Assembly (NCBI GenBank): GCA_038501625.1
Contig: JAZAYU010000005.1
Span: 2,232,001 to 2,296,000 of the forward strand
Reading direction: 5' to 3'
From: Corbicula japonica
Lineage: Eukaryota; Mollusca; Bivalvia; Venerida; Cyrenidae
Length of the DNA stretch: 64,000 nt
Of this stretch, positions 40,201 to 54,080 are shown one piece after another. Made by a program: the position numbers and the translations under genes. Each line of letters starts with the position of its first letter. The stretch's first letter is position 1. Under the pieces are notes generated by a model that saw only the letters and a list, made by a program, of their open reading frames with translations, made no database searches and was not told the DNA's origin.

Positions 40201-43200
40201 TGGAAGAATGCTATTTTGATATTTCAGGATTGTTTTCAGTTCGGTCCTTTCCATGAAACGCACATTGCGAAGATTTTGCGGAATTTCAATTTGATAGTAA
40301 TTATCATCAAGTTTGATTTTCTTTGCTTTCTTTGCCAACTGATGTTTAAGTATGCAGCAAAGGGCGTAAGCGAATTCTTCGGAATGCCAGAAAGTTTGTA
40401 TCTCTGATGTTTTATGGCTATAGGGTAGATCTTGACCTGATCCATTTTCTACACAAAGTGTTTCTTCGATGATATCAGACAGCATCATCGGCCTGAATTT
40501 GGTTGGTAGCTTGGAAAACAAATCTTCAATAACCTCCTCAGGTTTATCTAAACGTGCAGAGTTCACGACAAAATCAAACGATGTATTTGAAGCAGTTTGT
40601 AGGCGGTGCATGAAGCGCTTCCTGTTACAATAAACAAGCTGCCTGGACTGTTTTAAAACTTCTTTTTCGTTAGGAAAATACAGTGTGTCAACATCCAGTG
40701 TATCAGTGTCACTCTCTACATTAATGCTTAAAAGACCAATAAGCACTTTCATAAAAATCTCCTTTTCGTCTGGAAACATTTCATTATCACCACATTTCGA
40801 TTTTAATTTTTTAAGAACATCTGCATAGTGCCTAAAAGTAACTTGTTTCTTTGTGCCGATTGCTTCAAACAGGCTGTCAAACTGCCCGTAATGCTTTGGA
40901 GACCTAAATAGGTATGGTTTAATTTCATCCTTCGGAAGCAAATCTAAAACAATGTCACTGATCAGAACCATATCATTTTCCTCTGGGAGGTGAACAATCG
41001 GCTTTTGCTGCAGTCTTGACTTCATCAACGAACTTTGGTCTCTTCTGTCATTTAAATATGTGTACAAACATGCCATTTGTTTCTTAACAAAATCATCCGC
41101 AATTTCTCCTTTTGGAAGTAATATCTTGAAAGAATCTACAACATTTTGGCAGTGGAGAATTACTTTTTCAAGAGGAGGTTCTTCATTTACGCCTAAAAGA
41201 TCCATTTTGGTTGAAGAAAGACTCCAACATATCAAATCATGGTCGAGTAAGTTTACACAAGACCAGCATAATGCAGCATGTAAACTAGAGACAGCAGATT
41301 TGAAGCAAATAAGTTTCTCTGCATTGTCGTGTTGAGGATGCACAGTAGTTTGAGGAGATTTAAGTTTGTGTGGCAAAATAAAATGGATCGTCGACAATTG
41401 CTTGTAAGTCCCCGCATTCCATTTTTCTCTCCCAACGAAGCATTTGATTATTCGTTGTGATTTGTCTTGAACGTTTTCGTCTATTTTATGACGACCGTCT
41501 CTCTCTATCTCCCGTGCAAATGACACAAGTTGCTCATCGGTTACTGTGTGCATCAATCCAAGTTTCTTTAAGAAAGATTTCCATGACTTAGTCAACAAGT
41601 TCTTTGGAGGAAAATCACTTTTCATGCAGGCGAATATATTATTCGACGGATCATATAACTCATCTGCTCTTTTCATTGTACCGTTAAGGTTTATGAAAGC
41701 CAACTGTTTTAGTAATTGTACAATTAGATTTTGTTCTGGAGTGTATTCATCTAAGCGGCCAAGACAATCTTTCAGGAATTTGATATGTTCAATCCAGTGG
41801 TCTTTTGGCATATAATTGATTTTCGGAAGTAAACTCCCGGCGTACACCTTTTCTGTCTCTGATGTCTCAAAACCCAAGAACGAATATAAGTTGTTCAGGG
41901 AAGGTTCGTTTTTTAATAACGTAGTATTAGTATCTTCAGCCCATGATTGGATACCGTCTGTTGGCATGCCAACTGGCAAAACTATCACTTTCTCTCTGTG
42001 AACTATACTGGTCAGCGTGTTCTGGAGAGTCGGGAAAAGTGGAAGTGTTTTCAGTAGATCCTTTACGTCATGTCCCGATGCATTGATTAAATTGTTTAGA
42101 TGTCCATCAAAGTAAGCAAGCATGCTTATTGCATCGCTTTCTGTGGTCGACTCATGTTCTATCACATGCTTGTGGAAATTTACGCACTGCAGTAATTGAT
42201 AGGGTTCTTCAAGTGAAGCAACGCATCTTGTCATAATTTCTGGAACTAAATAGCTTTTTCCGCATCTAAGTAACATATTCGTGTCAAGTGTAGGCAAGTT
42301 AAACTTCAAAAGTGTTAGTCCTACCTTTTCTAGTTTTCTATCATTCGTTAAATGGAGAATATGTGAGCATTCTTTCAACGGAACCAGAAAGTGCTGCGTA
42401 CTGTTTTCCACGCATGGCAAAAACGACCAATTTCCTATCTTTTTTATATTGTTCTTTACGGATATGACAATTTCCTCTTCATAGTTACCATCCGGTTTAG
42501 ACATTTCACAAAGAAACTCAAAAAACATAGTTAAAAACCCATAAAACTCTTTGCGGACTGGAATTTTGCATGTGTAGTTGTTCCTGTCTAGAGACTGTGG
42601 TAGTAACTCAACAAAATCTTTGAACTGGAATCTCTTCAATAATCCGTACCGATATAAGCCGTCGATTTGTAAGACTGACTGAACATTTTTGTGAACAAAC
42701 TGATTTGCCGATTTCGGCAGCAGTTCGGAGTATCTTGTGTTGAAAACTGGGTATTCACGGGAAAATACTTTTAAAATACCATCTGCTGTAAGCAGAAAAG
42801 GAAGTCCTTCTATCTTCGCAGCGAAGTTTTCGTCACGTGTAAGGTATCCCAGAAAGGTACTCAGATTTTTTTCTGATTTAAACTTTGTATTTTCAATATT
42901 TACATCAATTTGTCCATAAACACATTTCACCTGATCTTCGCTGTTCCATGTTTTAATAAATGATATAACTGTATCCGGAGATGATTGTGGGACATGTACA
43001 ATTCCTGCTTCCGTGAACTCAAACAAGATATGGTTTGGAGTCTCCAATAGCTTGATACCAAATGCTTTTAGAAGAGACGCAATCAAACTGACAGACGAGG
43101 TTTGATACTTATAGATGGTGTTGAATACGCCTTGAAATATCCCGTCAGCGTTTGCTGTCAATGGAGTCCATTGAACGCAAAATCTAGAACGTTCATTTTG

Positions 43201-46200
43201 ACATGCGAATAAAGATACATCCGGAGTTATTTCGCTGTTCCTATCTAAAACGTATGGAAAAAGTCGAACTGATTTCTGCAAACATTTCACATAAAACTCT
43301 GTGACCACATGCTTGAAGTTCCAGAAAGTTGATGCCGCGTTATGACTGACAGGAAAATATTTGTGATACTGTGCCATTATTTCGTTAATTGTTTTCCAAT
43401 CCGGAGCTTCTGTTACATTACCAGTTAACATCTGCTGGAAAAGTTCGAGCGCAGAAATCCAACACGAAATAACAATACCATCGACGATACACGTGTTCCA
43501 AAACAAGCGATAACCCTCTTTCCAAAGTTCTCTTCTAGATTCATGATCCAAAGCGAAATGACCGTTGATATGAACAGGTAATCCTGTATCAATAGGCAGG
43601 GGCAAAAAACAAAAGGCTTTGCCAGAGAAACTGTATAAAACTGTGGAATCCTTCGCTACGTCTGTGGAGAATTTAGTTAAAAATGAATGCGATTTTTCAG
43701 AGTGTTTAGCGATGCTTTTCTTCAGTTCAATAGGCATTGCTATGCCACCTATAGGCAAGAGTCCAATATCGCCATCTTTCACCCTCTCCCTTAGTTGATC
43801 TGTTTCGATATCACTGAAACCAAACTTTTGAGCTAGTATCCATTCCTGAGAATTGCCAACATTGTCAACAACTGTTAATGGGTATGTTACACCGAACGGT
43901 TCTATTTCTAAATTTTTAACCTTTTCTGTTTCGTGTTCTTTGGTAACGTCTTTGACAGTTTTATGGAAAATGTTTCTATCTAAAGCTGCTTCCTTTGACA
44001 AGCAAACAGTAACAGAATATTCCTCCACCAATGTGCCGGATGTTATATCTGATATTCTAATAGTTGAAACGCTCTTCAAAAACAAAACTGATTCAAACAT
44101 AATATCCCGGAAAGACATCAGAAGTGCGTCTAAGTCTTCGGGTTTAAAGATATATTTGCTTATATCTGATGTTATTTGACGAAGTGGAAAACGGAAGACC
44201 GTACCGACTTCTCCCTTGATAAGCTCCTCTGGTGAAAATGCCAGTAACTGGTCCGGAAAGTTTCTTCTAACGTCTTTTAGTTTACACATCTGCCCAGGTG
44301 CACTGAGTGTTGCCTTCGGTACGTGCTTACACAATGGGTCAAGGACTATCATTAGCCTGTTATTGTCCTCACCTGGGCCGATTGTTATGAAAGAAGGAGT
44401 ATCTGTTAGATGATATACCGCATTGAAACCTACCCCATATTGTCCAGTTTTTGTTGGGTCTGAGCTTTTACTGCCTTGTCCCAAATTGTGTAGTCCTTCT
44501 AAATCTTCTTTTCTAAAGTAGCTGTCGTTGTATACAAGAATTGCTGGGCCTTGCAGTGGTTGGCAATTTTTGCTAAAAATTCTGTTTGTTGAATGCATGC
44601 GATAATCTTTTACAAAATGTATTTCAGTCGCTCCAGCATCATCAGCATTTTGTAAGAGTTCCTTCATTATGGCTTCATCAGACGGATAAGCTTTAAGGAG
44701 ACCTTGTATTCTTGTAACAAGTTTCTCATGCTGACCAAACGGAATTCCCATAGAAATATCTTCAAAACATCTCAACTCTTTTGACTTAACCCCAACTTTA
44801 GTTCCAGTGGAAGAAGCAATGCTAGGGTGCAACATTTTCATATCTACATCAAAGTCCAAATCTGTATTTTCATTTGAAAGTTCGTAAGTTGGAAACAGTT
44901 TTCCATCTTTGTCTGGGCCATAAATATGATTGTGATAAGTTTGAAACGCTTCGTAATCCGTGTCCGTGATATCAAAAATATTTTCAAGATTTCTTAAAAC
45001 AGCTCCCATTTTTGCGATGTCTTCATGACTGCCATGCCAGTCTTCTCTCATATAGTGCATCGCTCTTTCAATGTCACATACTTCAAAATGTTCCCGAACT
45101 CCTAAATATTGGTAAATGTCATGTTTTGTACGTTTCTCGATTTCTGATATTTGGAAAAAGAATGGTTTCACGATTTCTTTCAAATGAAACGCAACTCTAT
45201 TTTTATCGACAAGGTCATCATCAACCAGAAAAACTGGTTGATTAGTTAATTCTTTCAAGCAAAGCATTGCTTCTGATTGATTATCAGTTTTACTCACACA
45301 TGAATTAAAGAATGTGAAAAGTGAATCATGTATTCTCCGCAGTTCACTAAACTGTTCGTGCTTATTTACATATTCTTCCACTATCCTGGAAGTTTGATGA
45401 ACAAGTCTGGCAATAGGTATATCGGTTCGGTAGGCGTCAATTTTCAACATTTTAAGCAGTCTAGAAATGTTATGCCTTCTGTAAAGAACTTTTTCGAAAA
45501 CATCTTCCTCAATAATACAACGAACACTTCCAACGTAATCTGCAACAGTTTTTCGTGAAAGATTTGTTGATTTTCCAAAAACAATTCGTTTACTGCAATC
45601 TTTATGTCTTTCACACAAGTGTGAGCATACTTTTGTGATCATGTCGCTACTTGTTTCTTCACCATACCATGCAAACTTCCAGCTGCAAGGTTTGGCCATT
45701 ATGGGAAACATATAGAGTTCTTGGAGCTTGTTTAGAGTTTTGTTATCATTTTCAATCATTGAAAGTACTGATTCTTTTGACATGTACTCTAAAACATCTG
45801 CACATCTTTCCTTGGCACATCCACAGCATTTTGCAGCAAGAGCTGTAATTGACTTACACCTCTCAACAAACAAATATGATGGCAAATCATTTGTTAGCAT
45901 TCCAAGATCTACAAGTTTTGAAAGAACGCTTTCATCACGAAATGCCATTGTGTTTGTTACAAATCTTCCATCGTCAGGGTCAAACAGCGATGAAATCTTT
46001 GACAAATGGTTGACCAATTCGCAAGGTTTGCGCAGTGTCTGTGCTGGATCTGTTGGGATACAATCTGTCTCTCGTAGCAGATTATGAATATCTGTATCAG
46101 CGCATTGCAAGGCACACAAAATCAACTTATTTCGATCTTCTTGTCTTCTATCCCAAAATGAATCATTGATATTCATGATAAAATGCTTGAAGAAAGCTGT

Positions 46201-49200
46201 CTCTGTAAATATAGCCTGGTTTATCAATTCTTTCTGGTCACAGTTCCACTCTCGTATTTCTTTTAATATGCGAGCCGACATTTCAACTAGAGACTTTCCG
46301 CTGCTGAACTGCACGTGCGACAAATATTCGAAGGCTAATCTACCGACCTCTCGTTCATGAAACTCTGGGTCAAGAAATATCACGCTTTTAAATGCTACCC
46401 AATCTCGAATTCCCTTGAAGACCTTCGAGTTTGTCCTAATAATATGCCTATAAAATCCAATTTTGAACGGTTTTGCTGCTTCAGAACATTGAGTAGGCCA
46501 TAAATGATGATAGTAATACGTATCATCAATTTGCAGACAGGACAAAGTTTCAAGCAAATTCACAAATGCACTAACATTGGCGTCCTCCATCAGGTATTTG
46601 TTCCATAAATTTCCAGTAGAACTCTTATCATCCTCATTTAATGTCACCAGCTGTTGTCTGTTTGAAGTAACATTAAAAAATCCGTTAAGATGGACTTGCA
46701 AATTGCTCGCAATAGGTAATGGCAAGAAGCAAAACAAATGTCCGGTACGGTAAAACCCTACCGGTGCATTATGTATATCTTCTGGAGCCGATCCGTCTTT
46801 AAACAAGCAAGCTACAGCAGCAATAGGAACCGATCCCACTGACGATAAACTGTTGTGCATCTCCAATGACATTCCCTGTCCCTTTGCCCAGGAGATCACC
46901 CAGTCCGATGTTGAGGACAGTTGCTCATCAGGAGCAGAAATTAATGTTCCTGAAGGATTAATACTCTGAAAGATTGTTGTTTTATGAATTTCTTGAAACT
47001 CGACGTTTGGTTCGAGCAAAACTGGCACTCTAGATAATACACACTCCAAATAAGGACTCCAAAGTCCATCTGTATATCGATGAGTTTCCTTTCGAACACT
47101 ATATAAAAGGACAGGCGAAGGCGGCATATCGTTTGACGCATTTCGTGGAAGATGGTACACTTCGATTTCTTTCACATTTTGTGAAAAAAGGAGAAAATTT
47201 GCTGCAGATCTGACAAGCATTTCAAATAAGCTGATAACTTCTTCGTGTGAATATGATTTTGTATATATTTTGCTTTTTCTTGCTTGTTGCTCAGTTCGGA
47301 GAGGAAGCCTAAACAGTGTACCATTATAGCCGTCAAAATCAGTATCAAGAATATTACACTGAAATATGCCATGGTATGGCTTAAACTGGTCGTTGAACCG
47401 AGACACGAGTGTTTTATTTGGCAATTTGTATTTGAGACCTGTGCCTCCTTTTCCTTTAACGCTTCCAAGATGAGTTTCATGTGGATCAAAAAGCACAATA
47501 TTTCCTCCGGTGACGAAACTGGGTAAATCTGTGAGGTTATATACTGAGCAAAACCCCTGACCAAATTTTCCAATTTTCTGATTATCTGACTCTTTAGTAC
47601 CAGCATTAAGTTTGGTAATATTTTCCAAGTCTCTTTCTGAAAAGGTTGAATTATTGTATACCCACATAGCTGGCCCTTGGAATTCCTTCATTTGTTTACT
47701 GAGAACACGTTCTCTGAATTCCTGATGTTCTCTTTCGTCGTATAAGAATTTTATTGTTGAAGCTTTCGCATCGTCAGCATTTTGTATAAGCTCCTTCGGA
47801 ACAGAAAGTCCGTCTGCATATCCATCTCTCAGTAATGAATGTATACGGGTTGTCAAATGTTCCTTCTGACCCCATTCGTCAGCACCTAACTGCTCTGCAT
47901 CAAGAGCTGCCTTTCGAGTAACAGATTTTACACCTAAAACTTCAGCAACACTGGGACTTATCATGCCGTGCACAAAATGAGTTTGTTCGTTATCCTCAAA
48001 GATGAAAGATGGGTCATCATCATATGTACATTCTGAAGCTGGCAGAAGCTTGATTTTGTTTGGTTGTTCGGCATGGACCATAATTAAAATGTTATCCTCT
48101 GGTACACTCGTTCCATTTCTATCAATGTCTTGAGCTAGTTTCTGCAGGATGTTGCAAACTAACCTCATATCTCTTTGTACATCATTATGATTACACAGAT
48201 CCTGATCGTAAATGACCTTTATTTTCCGCAAAGTATCCAGCAAAACATGATAGTTTTGTTGTGACCTGCAACCTATAGAGACAAACATATCCTGTATATG
48301 TTCGAATTCCCTCGGCAAACGGAAAAAATACGGCTGTAAATCTAATATGTCTGATCTAGGATCAATGTAAACACTATCTGCACTCATGAAGACATGTTCG
48401 GTTAATACTAGTTCCAATTTTGAAAACACTTCTGTATGTTGCGTCAATTCTGTCTGACGTAGATTCATGTGCTCGTAAATTGCCTTAACAACATGCATTA
48501 AATCGGGTCGATTTAACACTGTATAGCTTTCCCGAGCAGCTGTTAACTGACCTATGACCGTTTCAATATTGGGAAATCCTTTCCAGCCAAAGTAAGTGTT
48601 AAGTGTTTCAGAAGGACACTTAATAACCGGCATTCTTGAGCCTACGAGCAAACACATACTTTCTTCCCTGGCTTCACATGGTTTGCACATAGGTCTGGAG
48701 TGTTCAAACCACTCGAGACAGTTTGGGAACGAGGGATGTCTGCATGATTGAATAGCAATACAGGACAGGCTTTTCAAGTAGTCTCCCAAAGAGTTACCGT
48801 CTATATTTTCATCAAGTAACTCGGGTCGTTTCACTAATATTTCCATAAATAACTTTGATTTCTGTTGATACTTTTCGTCTTTATATTGTTCAAGTGAAAC
48901 ACCATCTAATGTTCTAGCTATTTTAAGCATAACACATGCGTCTATGTCTTTCTGTGTTCTCAATCCGATATTTCGTAGAATTTCTATTCGGGCTGGGCTG
49001 AATCCACAGTCTGCTACAGGTAAAAGAGACTCGCAGTATAACAAGAGCTCTAAGTTTTTGTCTGTCACATCAAACAATTCAGATGCCTTATATCTTCTTG
49101 TCCCGGCGTCGACACAAAGGAACTTTATGTTGCCTAAACTTTTCATAATCGGTTCTAAGTTTTGAAATGTACAAACATTGTCAAGGACAAAGTCGATGAA

Positions 49201-52200
49201 TATTGTGCATCCAAACACTTTCTCGTATTTTTTCAACAGTTTTAATACAAGCGTGTCTAGAGTAATTCTTTCTCCACCAAGACACGTTATTAGGTTCTCT
49301 TGCGACTGTGGTACTGCTAGACATATGAAAGGATAAGGAACCTTATCAGGAAAGCGATCTGTTTCTATAACATATGCTGTCGTTTCATATACTGATCCAA
49401 ACGTGCCACGGTCTTCTTTACTTTCAACTTTCCTGAACATAGATATCTTCTTTAGAAAATTAATGGCATCGTAACTAAGGAACTTACTGGCTTTTGATAA
49501 AAATGATGCAAGTTCCTGTCTTTCGTGTTCGCTGCATTCGTTGTTAATTGAATTTACTGCCTCTGTATAATGGTTACTTGCTCCAATTTTTGAGAAAAAT
49601 TCCGCAATACACCTGGATGTCGGCAATATAAAATATTGTTTAACACTATCTATCGGTATGAATCCTGGCAATGTTTCTATAACAACTGCCGACATTGCTT
49701 TGAGACATTTACTGACTTCATCTGATATGAATTTTCCATTGTAGGATGGTATAAGTAAATTTTCTTGGAATGTCTTCAGCTCTATTCTCTGCGGATCGTC
49801 CCAGGAACCTTCTGTTAACACTGGCACGATCGGTAATTTTTCAAACATCGGAACGATATCTTCGTCTAGTATATATCGCCATAAATCTTTTAACCAGGTG
49901 TACGATAAACTCGATGACAGATCTATGAATCGTCCGGATTTTGCACCGAAATGTTCTCTCATTACAATTTCGAGAAGATTCAACATATCATCGTTCGTGA
50001 TTCGTCTTATTTGGGTATTTCCTGTTAAAATAAATAACACTAAAAACTCCAAAAACATGTGAAATCATCACGTCAAGAAACAGCAAACACAGCCCTCCTA
50101 AGATGCCGAAAAAGCGGGGAATCAAAGGAACAAATGATTATCAAAATAACGAGTTTTAAAACACAACAAACATATTCCTAAAAGAAGAATCCGCTAGAAA
50201 ACATGACATTTTTAAGAAGCTAACAATGACCAAACGTATTTGCCACTATGGTTCTAGAAAACAACAATCTCACATTCATTTACTCAAGAACATACATCTA
50301 CAAGTTCTCGAGGTGAAGATTTATTATTTATTAAATGCATTTTACAATAAATTAAACACTTTTCGGAACATATTAAGATTATTAAATAAAATGCAACTGA
50401 GCACACATCTTGGATTGATCCCCTTCACTTTTCTACAATTCGCCACTAGTCACTAAATATCATCAGTCTGAATAGATATGTGTTTGTTTTATTGTAACTG
50501 AAAGACGCTTACCAATATAAAAAATAAAACAAGATGGACTGCAAACTCTTGTCAAAACTGACTCTAACCTGGATTACCGACTTGCGTGTTCAGTGATTCA
50601 CTGAATAGCAGTAATTATTACATTAACTCACTAGCAAATTGATTTTCCGCATTAAAAACATTTTAAACGTTGTGTTGTTTTATTTCTAATTCCAACATAT
50701 TTCCATAAGTTATCTGAATTAATTTTAATACGATACGTTTAGTTTATCTCATACACTTGTTTTTTGCATTTTAATGTTTAATATTGAGGCAGAAAACGAT
50801 GTTTGCAAGTTTCGTCAATAACAATAGTTTGATAAAAACAATATTATCAAGAAATATCTCTTACCTTTTATGCAAAGCTTTTCAATGTGCAGAGGAAGGA
50901 TTTTCTGTAATTCGGATGACAGCAATCTATTTTCTAAACCCGGAAGCAGCTTCATCTGATCTGTAGTGCATGCGTAAACAGTTTCTCCATTTATGTTAAA
51001 ATCTATCCAACTTCCCGACTCCAATTCTAATAGTTCTAAATGTAATGCCAGGTCATAATTTTCATTGGAAAAAAGATAAACTAGTATTTGTCGTTTTTCG
51101 CAAGGTTCCAATCGTCTGTAGCTATTGTCGAGATGCAAGAACTGCGACAAAAGCTTTGGGGTCAGGTCTTCTACTTGTGGAAACTGCTCTTTCAGTTCCT
51201 TGAATAGTTCGACAGGTATATCGACATGGTTTTTCCCAATACAATGCAGACATTTTACAACTGCCGAACTAATACTTTTAATGTCTACAGGTAAGTCAGT
51301 AAACGTTGCAAAACAGGATTCGTCAATCGAAATCCATTTCCGATATTCATCACAGAACAGAAAATGTCCGGATTGCAATAGCTGGTACAGTTTATTTCCA
51401 GTTATTCGCCAATGATCTTCTAAATTCTCTGTTTTAGGCAAGATGTTGTATACAACTTGTATTAGATCAGAACAGCATCCTTTCTGAGAAGAATACCTGA
51501 CGACGGATTGTACAAGTGTTTTGTATGCATATGGTAATGCCTCTTGGATCAGTCTCTTGTTCCACAGTATAGACATGTCGTCAAGTTTCTTTCCCTTTTG
51601 TTCGTCTGTTTCCCATTTTAAGTGATGCCTGTTTTGACTAAGAGCAAAATATCCGTTTACATGAACAGGCAATCCAGTTGAGTTATGACCATCCTTAGGC
51701 AAAGGCAGGAAGCAAAAAATGTGTCCCTGAAAACCCGATGTCTGTGGCGGCATAGGGGCTGCTATACCAACGAATGGGCTGTACCCAAGACGTTTATCTT
51801 GTATTAATGACCTAAACTCTTCGGATGCACTATCTCCCACAAAAAAGTTCACGACTATCCAGTGCGAAACGCTACAGTGCTCTCCTTGCACCGTCTCTAT
51901 TGACACATGTGTGGCTGTACTGATATCTGGACCGCTATGATCAAGACACCTGGCTTTGATTTTCTGTTTGAGTTCATTTCGATTTTGCTTTATACTACCA
52001 TCGTCATCTAGAATTCTAACATCTAAAAGCTGGTTATATTTTTGTTCAGAATCCAAACTGCAGATTGTTATACGTTCAAGGTTCTTGAGGAATAACAGAA
52101 TACTCGTAGCTTCTGAGCAGAACCCATCAAACAAATTCAGTACTTTTTCTCTATTGTATAGTGTTCCAGAAAGCTCGGTCTGTTTTTCACGAAGAGGAAA

Positions 52201-54018
52201 CCGAAAAAGAGTTCCCTGAAAACTTCCTTTCTTTGTAAATTCTGATTTAAAATCAAACAATCCTTCGAAAGCATTCCAGAACGCTTGAACATCACCTTTA
52301 TCAAGTAGTTGGTCGAGTTGTGTCAGACTGACCGTGGCATTTTCCATGCCCCGTTGTTGTGACGGATCTATCATCAGCAAATTTGAACCACTTATTATAG
52401 ATGGATAGTCTGAAAGAAAATATATTTAACATTCGAAACACAAACTTATTGATTTATGTCTCAAACTATCTAAGTTACTACATTTTATTATGTTACCAAA
52501 GCGTTTCTGTAAAGGTAGAAGAAGCAGCATGTAGTATTAAAAAACTAAGTTGGTCATGTCTAAGTAATCATACCTATTCAAGTATTCAACTATTTTCTGG
52601 AACAAGGACTCATATACGTGCAAGTAAATAGAACACTTGCATATCTTTCGGTAGCAGATAAAAGATAATTTCCGACTACCCATTTTGTCTTATTTAACAA
52701 CCTGAGGTAATCGAGAAAACAATCGTATGAACTCTTCCAGTCTAGCAGATCAAAGCGTTTCGGTATGTTTTATCATTTAGAAGAGGGAAACAGAGAGAAA
52801 GGTAGGGCTGCAGGATGTTTTCGTTTCAGATGAACATTTAGATGTTTCAAAGAAACAGAAAAGCCATAATCAATCCCAAAACAATGGGAATGAGCAGGGC
52901 GCAGGGAAGTAAATCATTTAGGGTTCGAGTAAGGCGGTCCAACAAGAGGTGTAACATAATAGCCTTATGTTAAAAGAGCTGATGCCGAGTGAACAAGGAA
53001 CGCGTGTCTAAGGGGAACACTTTCAGCAGTATGAATCCGGATGATTGTTCAAAACGGTTTTACTAAAACTGTTATGCCTTTAAGAGGAATATATAAAAGA
53101 ATAGAATAACTGGTTGGCAATTGCAAATAGCTAGGAAATTTAAATAATACGCTTCAACATGCATAAAGCTCACGGTTAAAACGTGACACCAAGAGACATC
53201 CGAGAGTGTGCCTGATTTGATCAAGTGGCCTGGTTTTAGCAATGTTTAAAACTCCACGATTATTGTTATTTGATAACTTTAGTACGGTTAGACTTTTTAA
53301 AACTAGTAATACATGTATATAAGTGCCTCCGGTAGCCCGAGAGACGGCATTTGGAACAAACTCGAGTAGCAACCACTTAATGCGATGTGTCATGTCTTCA
53401 CCGTTATACAAATGTTTAATGCCTGCCATCGTTAGAGATGGATCCGAATTTTACTGTATACTTGTGTAAATATTGAGTTGCGCTTAACCCAGTTCTTGAT
53501 GGCTTGGATAGTAATATGCATTTCCATTACTTCCCATGAACATACTCAATCAAACCTAGCCTGCTGTATTTCCATATTAACTTTGTAGTGTTTGATGCAT
53601 TTTCATCTTTTAATAGACACAGTATATTTTGTCAAATTTTGACAACAATATTCATCGGTTTTGATAATATTTATAAATGTGTGGACAATTCAGTTAAGTA
53701 GTACCAGGTTCCTAGTCTACAAATAGTGACAAAAACTAACTTTTTGAATTCACAATAAAATAACCGGCTTCTGTCGACCTTTCTAATGTAGGCTAACAAA
53801 ATAACACTAACAATATGTACTTACCTGTGATGTGAAAAACTGACTTGAAACCAAGACCAAAACGTCCTACTTTTAGGGGGTCATTTTCTTTCTTGCTACT
53901 GTAAATCATTTGAATTCCCTCCCAGTCATCGTCTGTGAACACGGCATTGTTGTATACACATAATGCAGGCCCCTTCAATGGACACATAATTAAATTGTCG
54001 ATAAATAGAGAGAGAGCG

Positions 54019-54080
<62 letters not shown>

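Noticed and set aside
53973..53987. ATG at 53987 as a sacsin translation start for exon 4
   Set aside because: A splice acceptor at 53973-53974 restores the continuous ATPase sequence from exon 3 (FTKFFK) to GPALCVYNN in phase 0.
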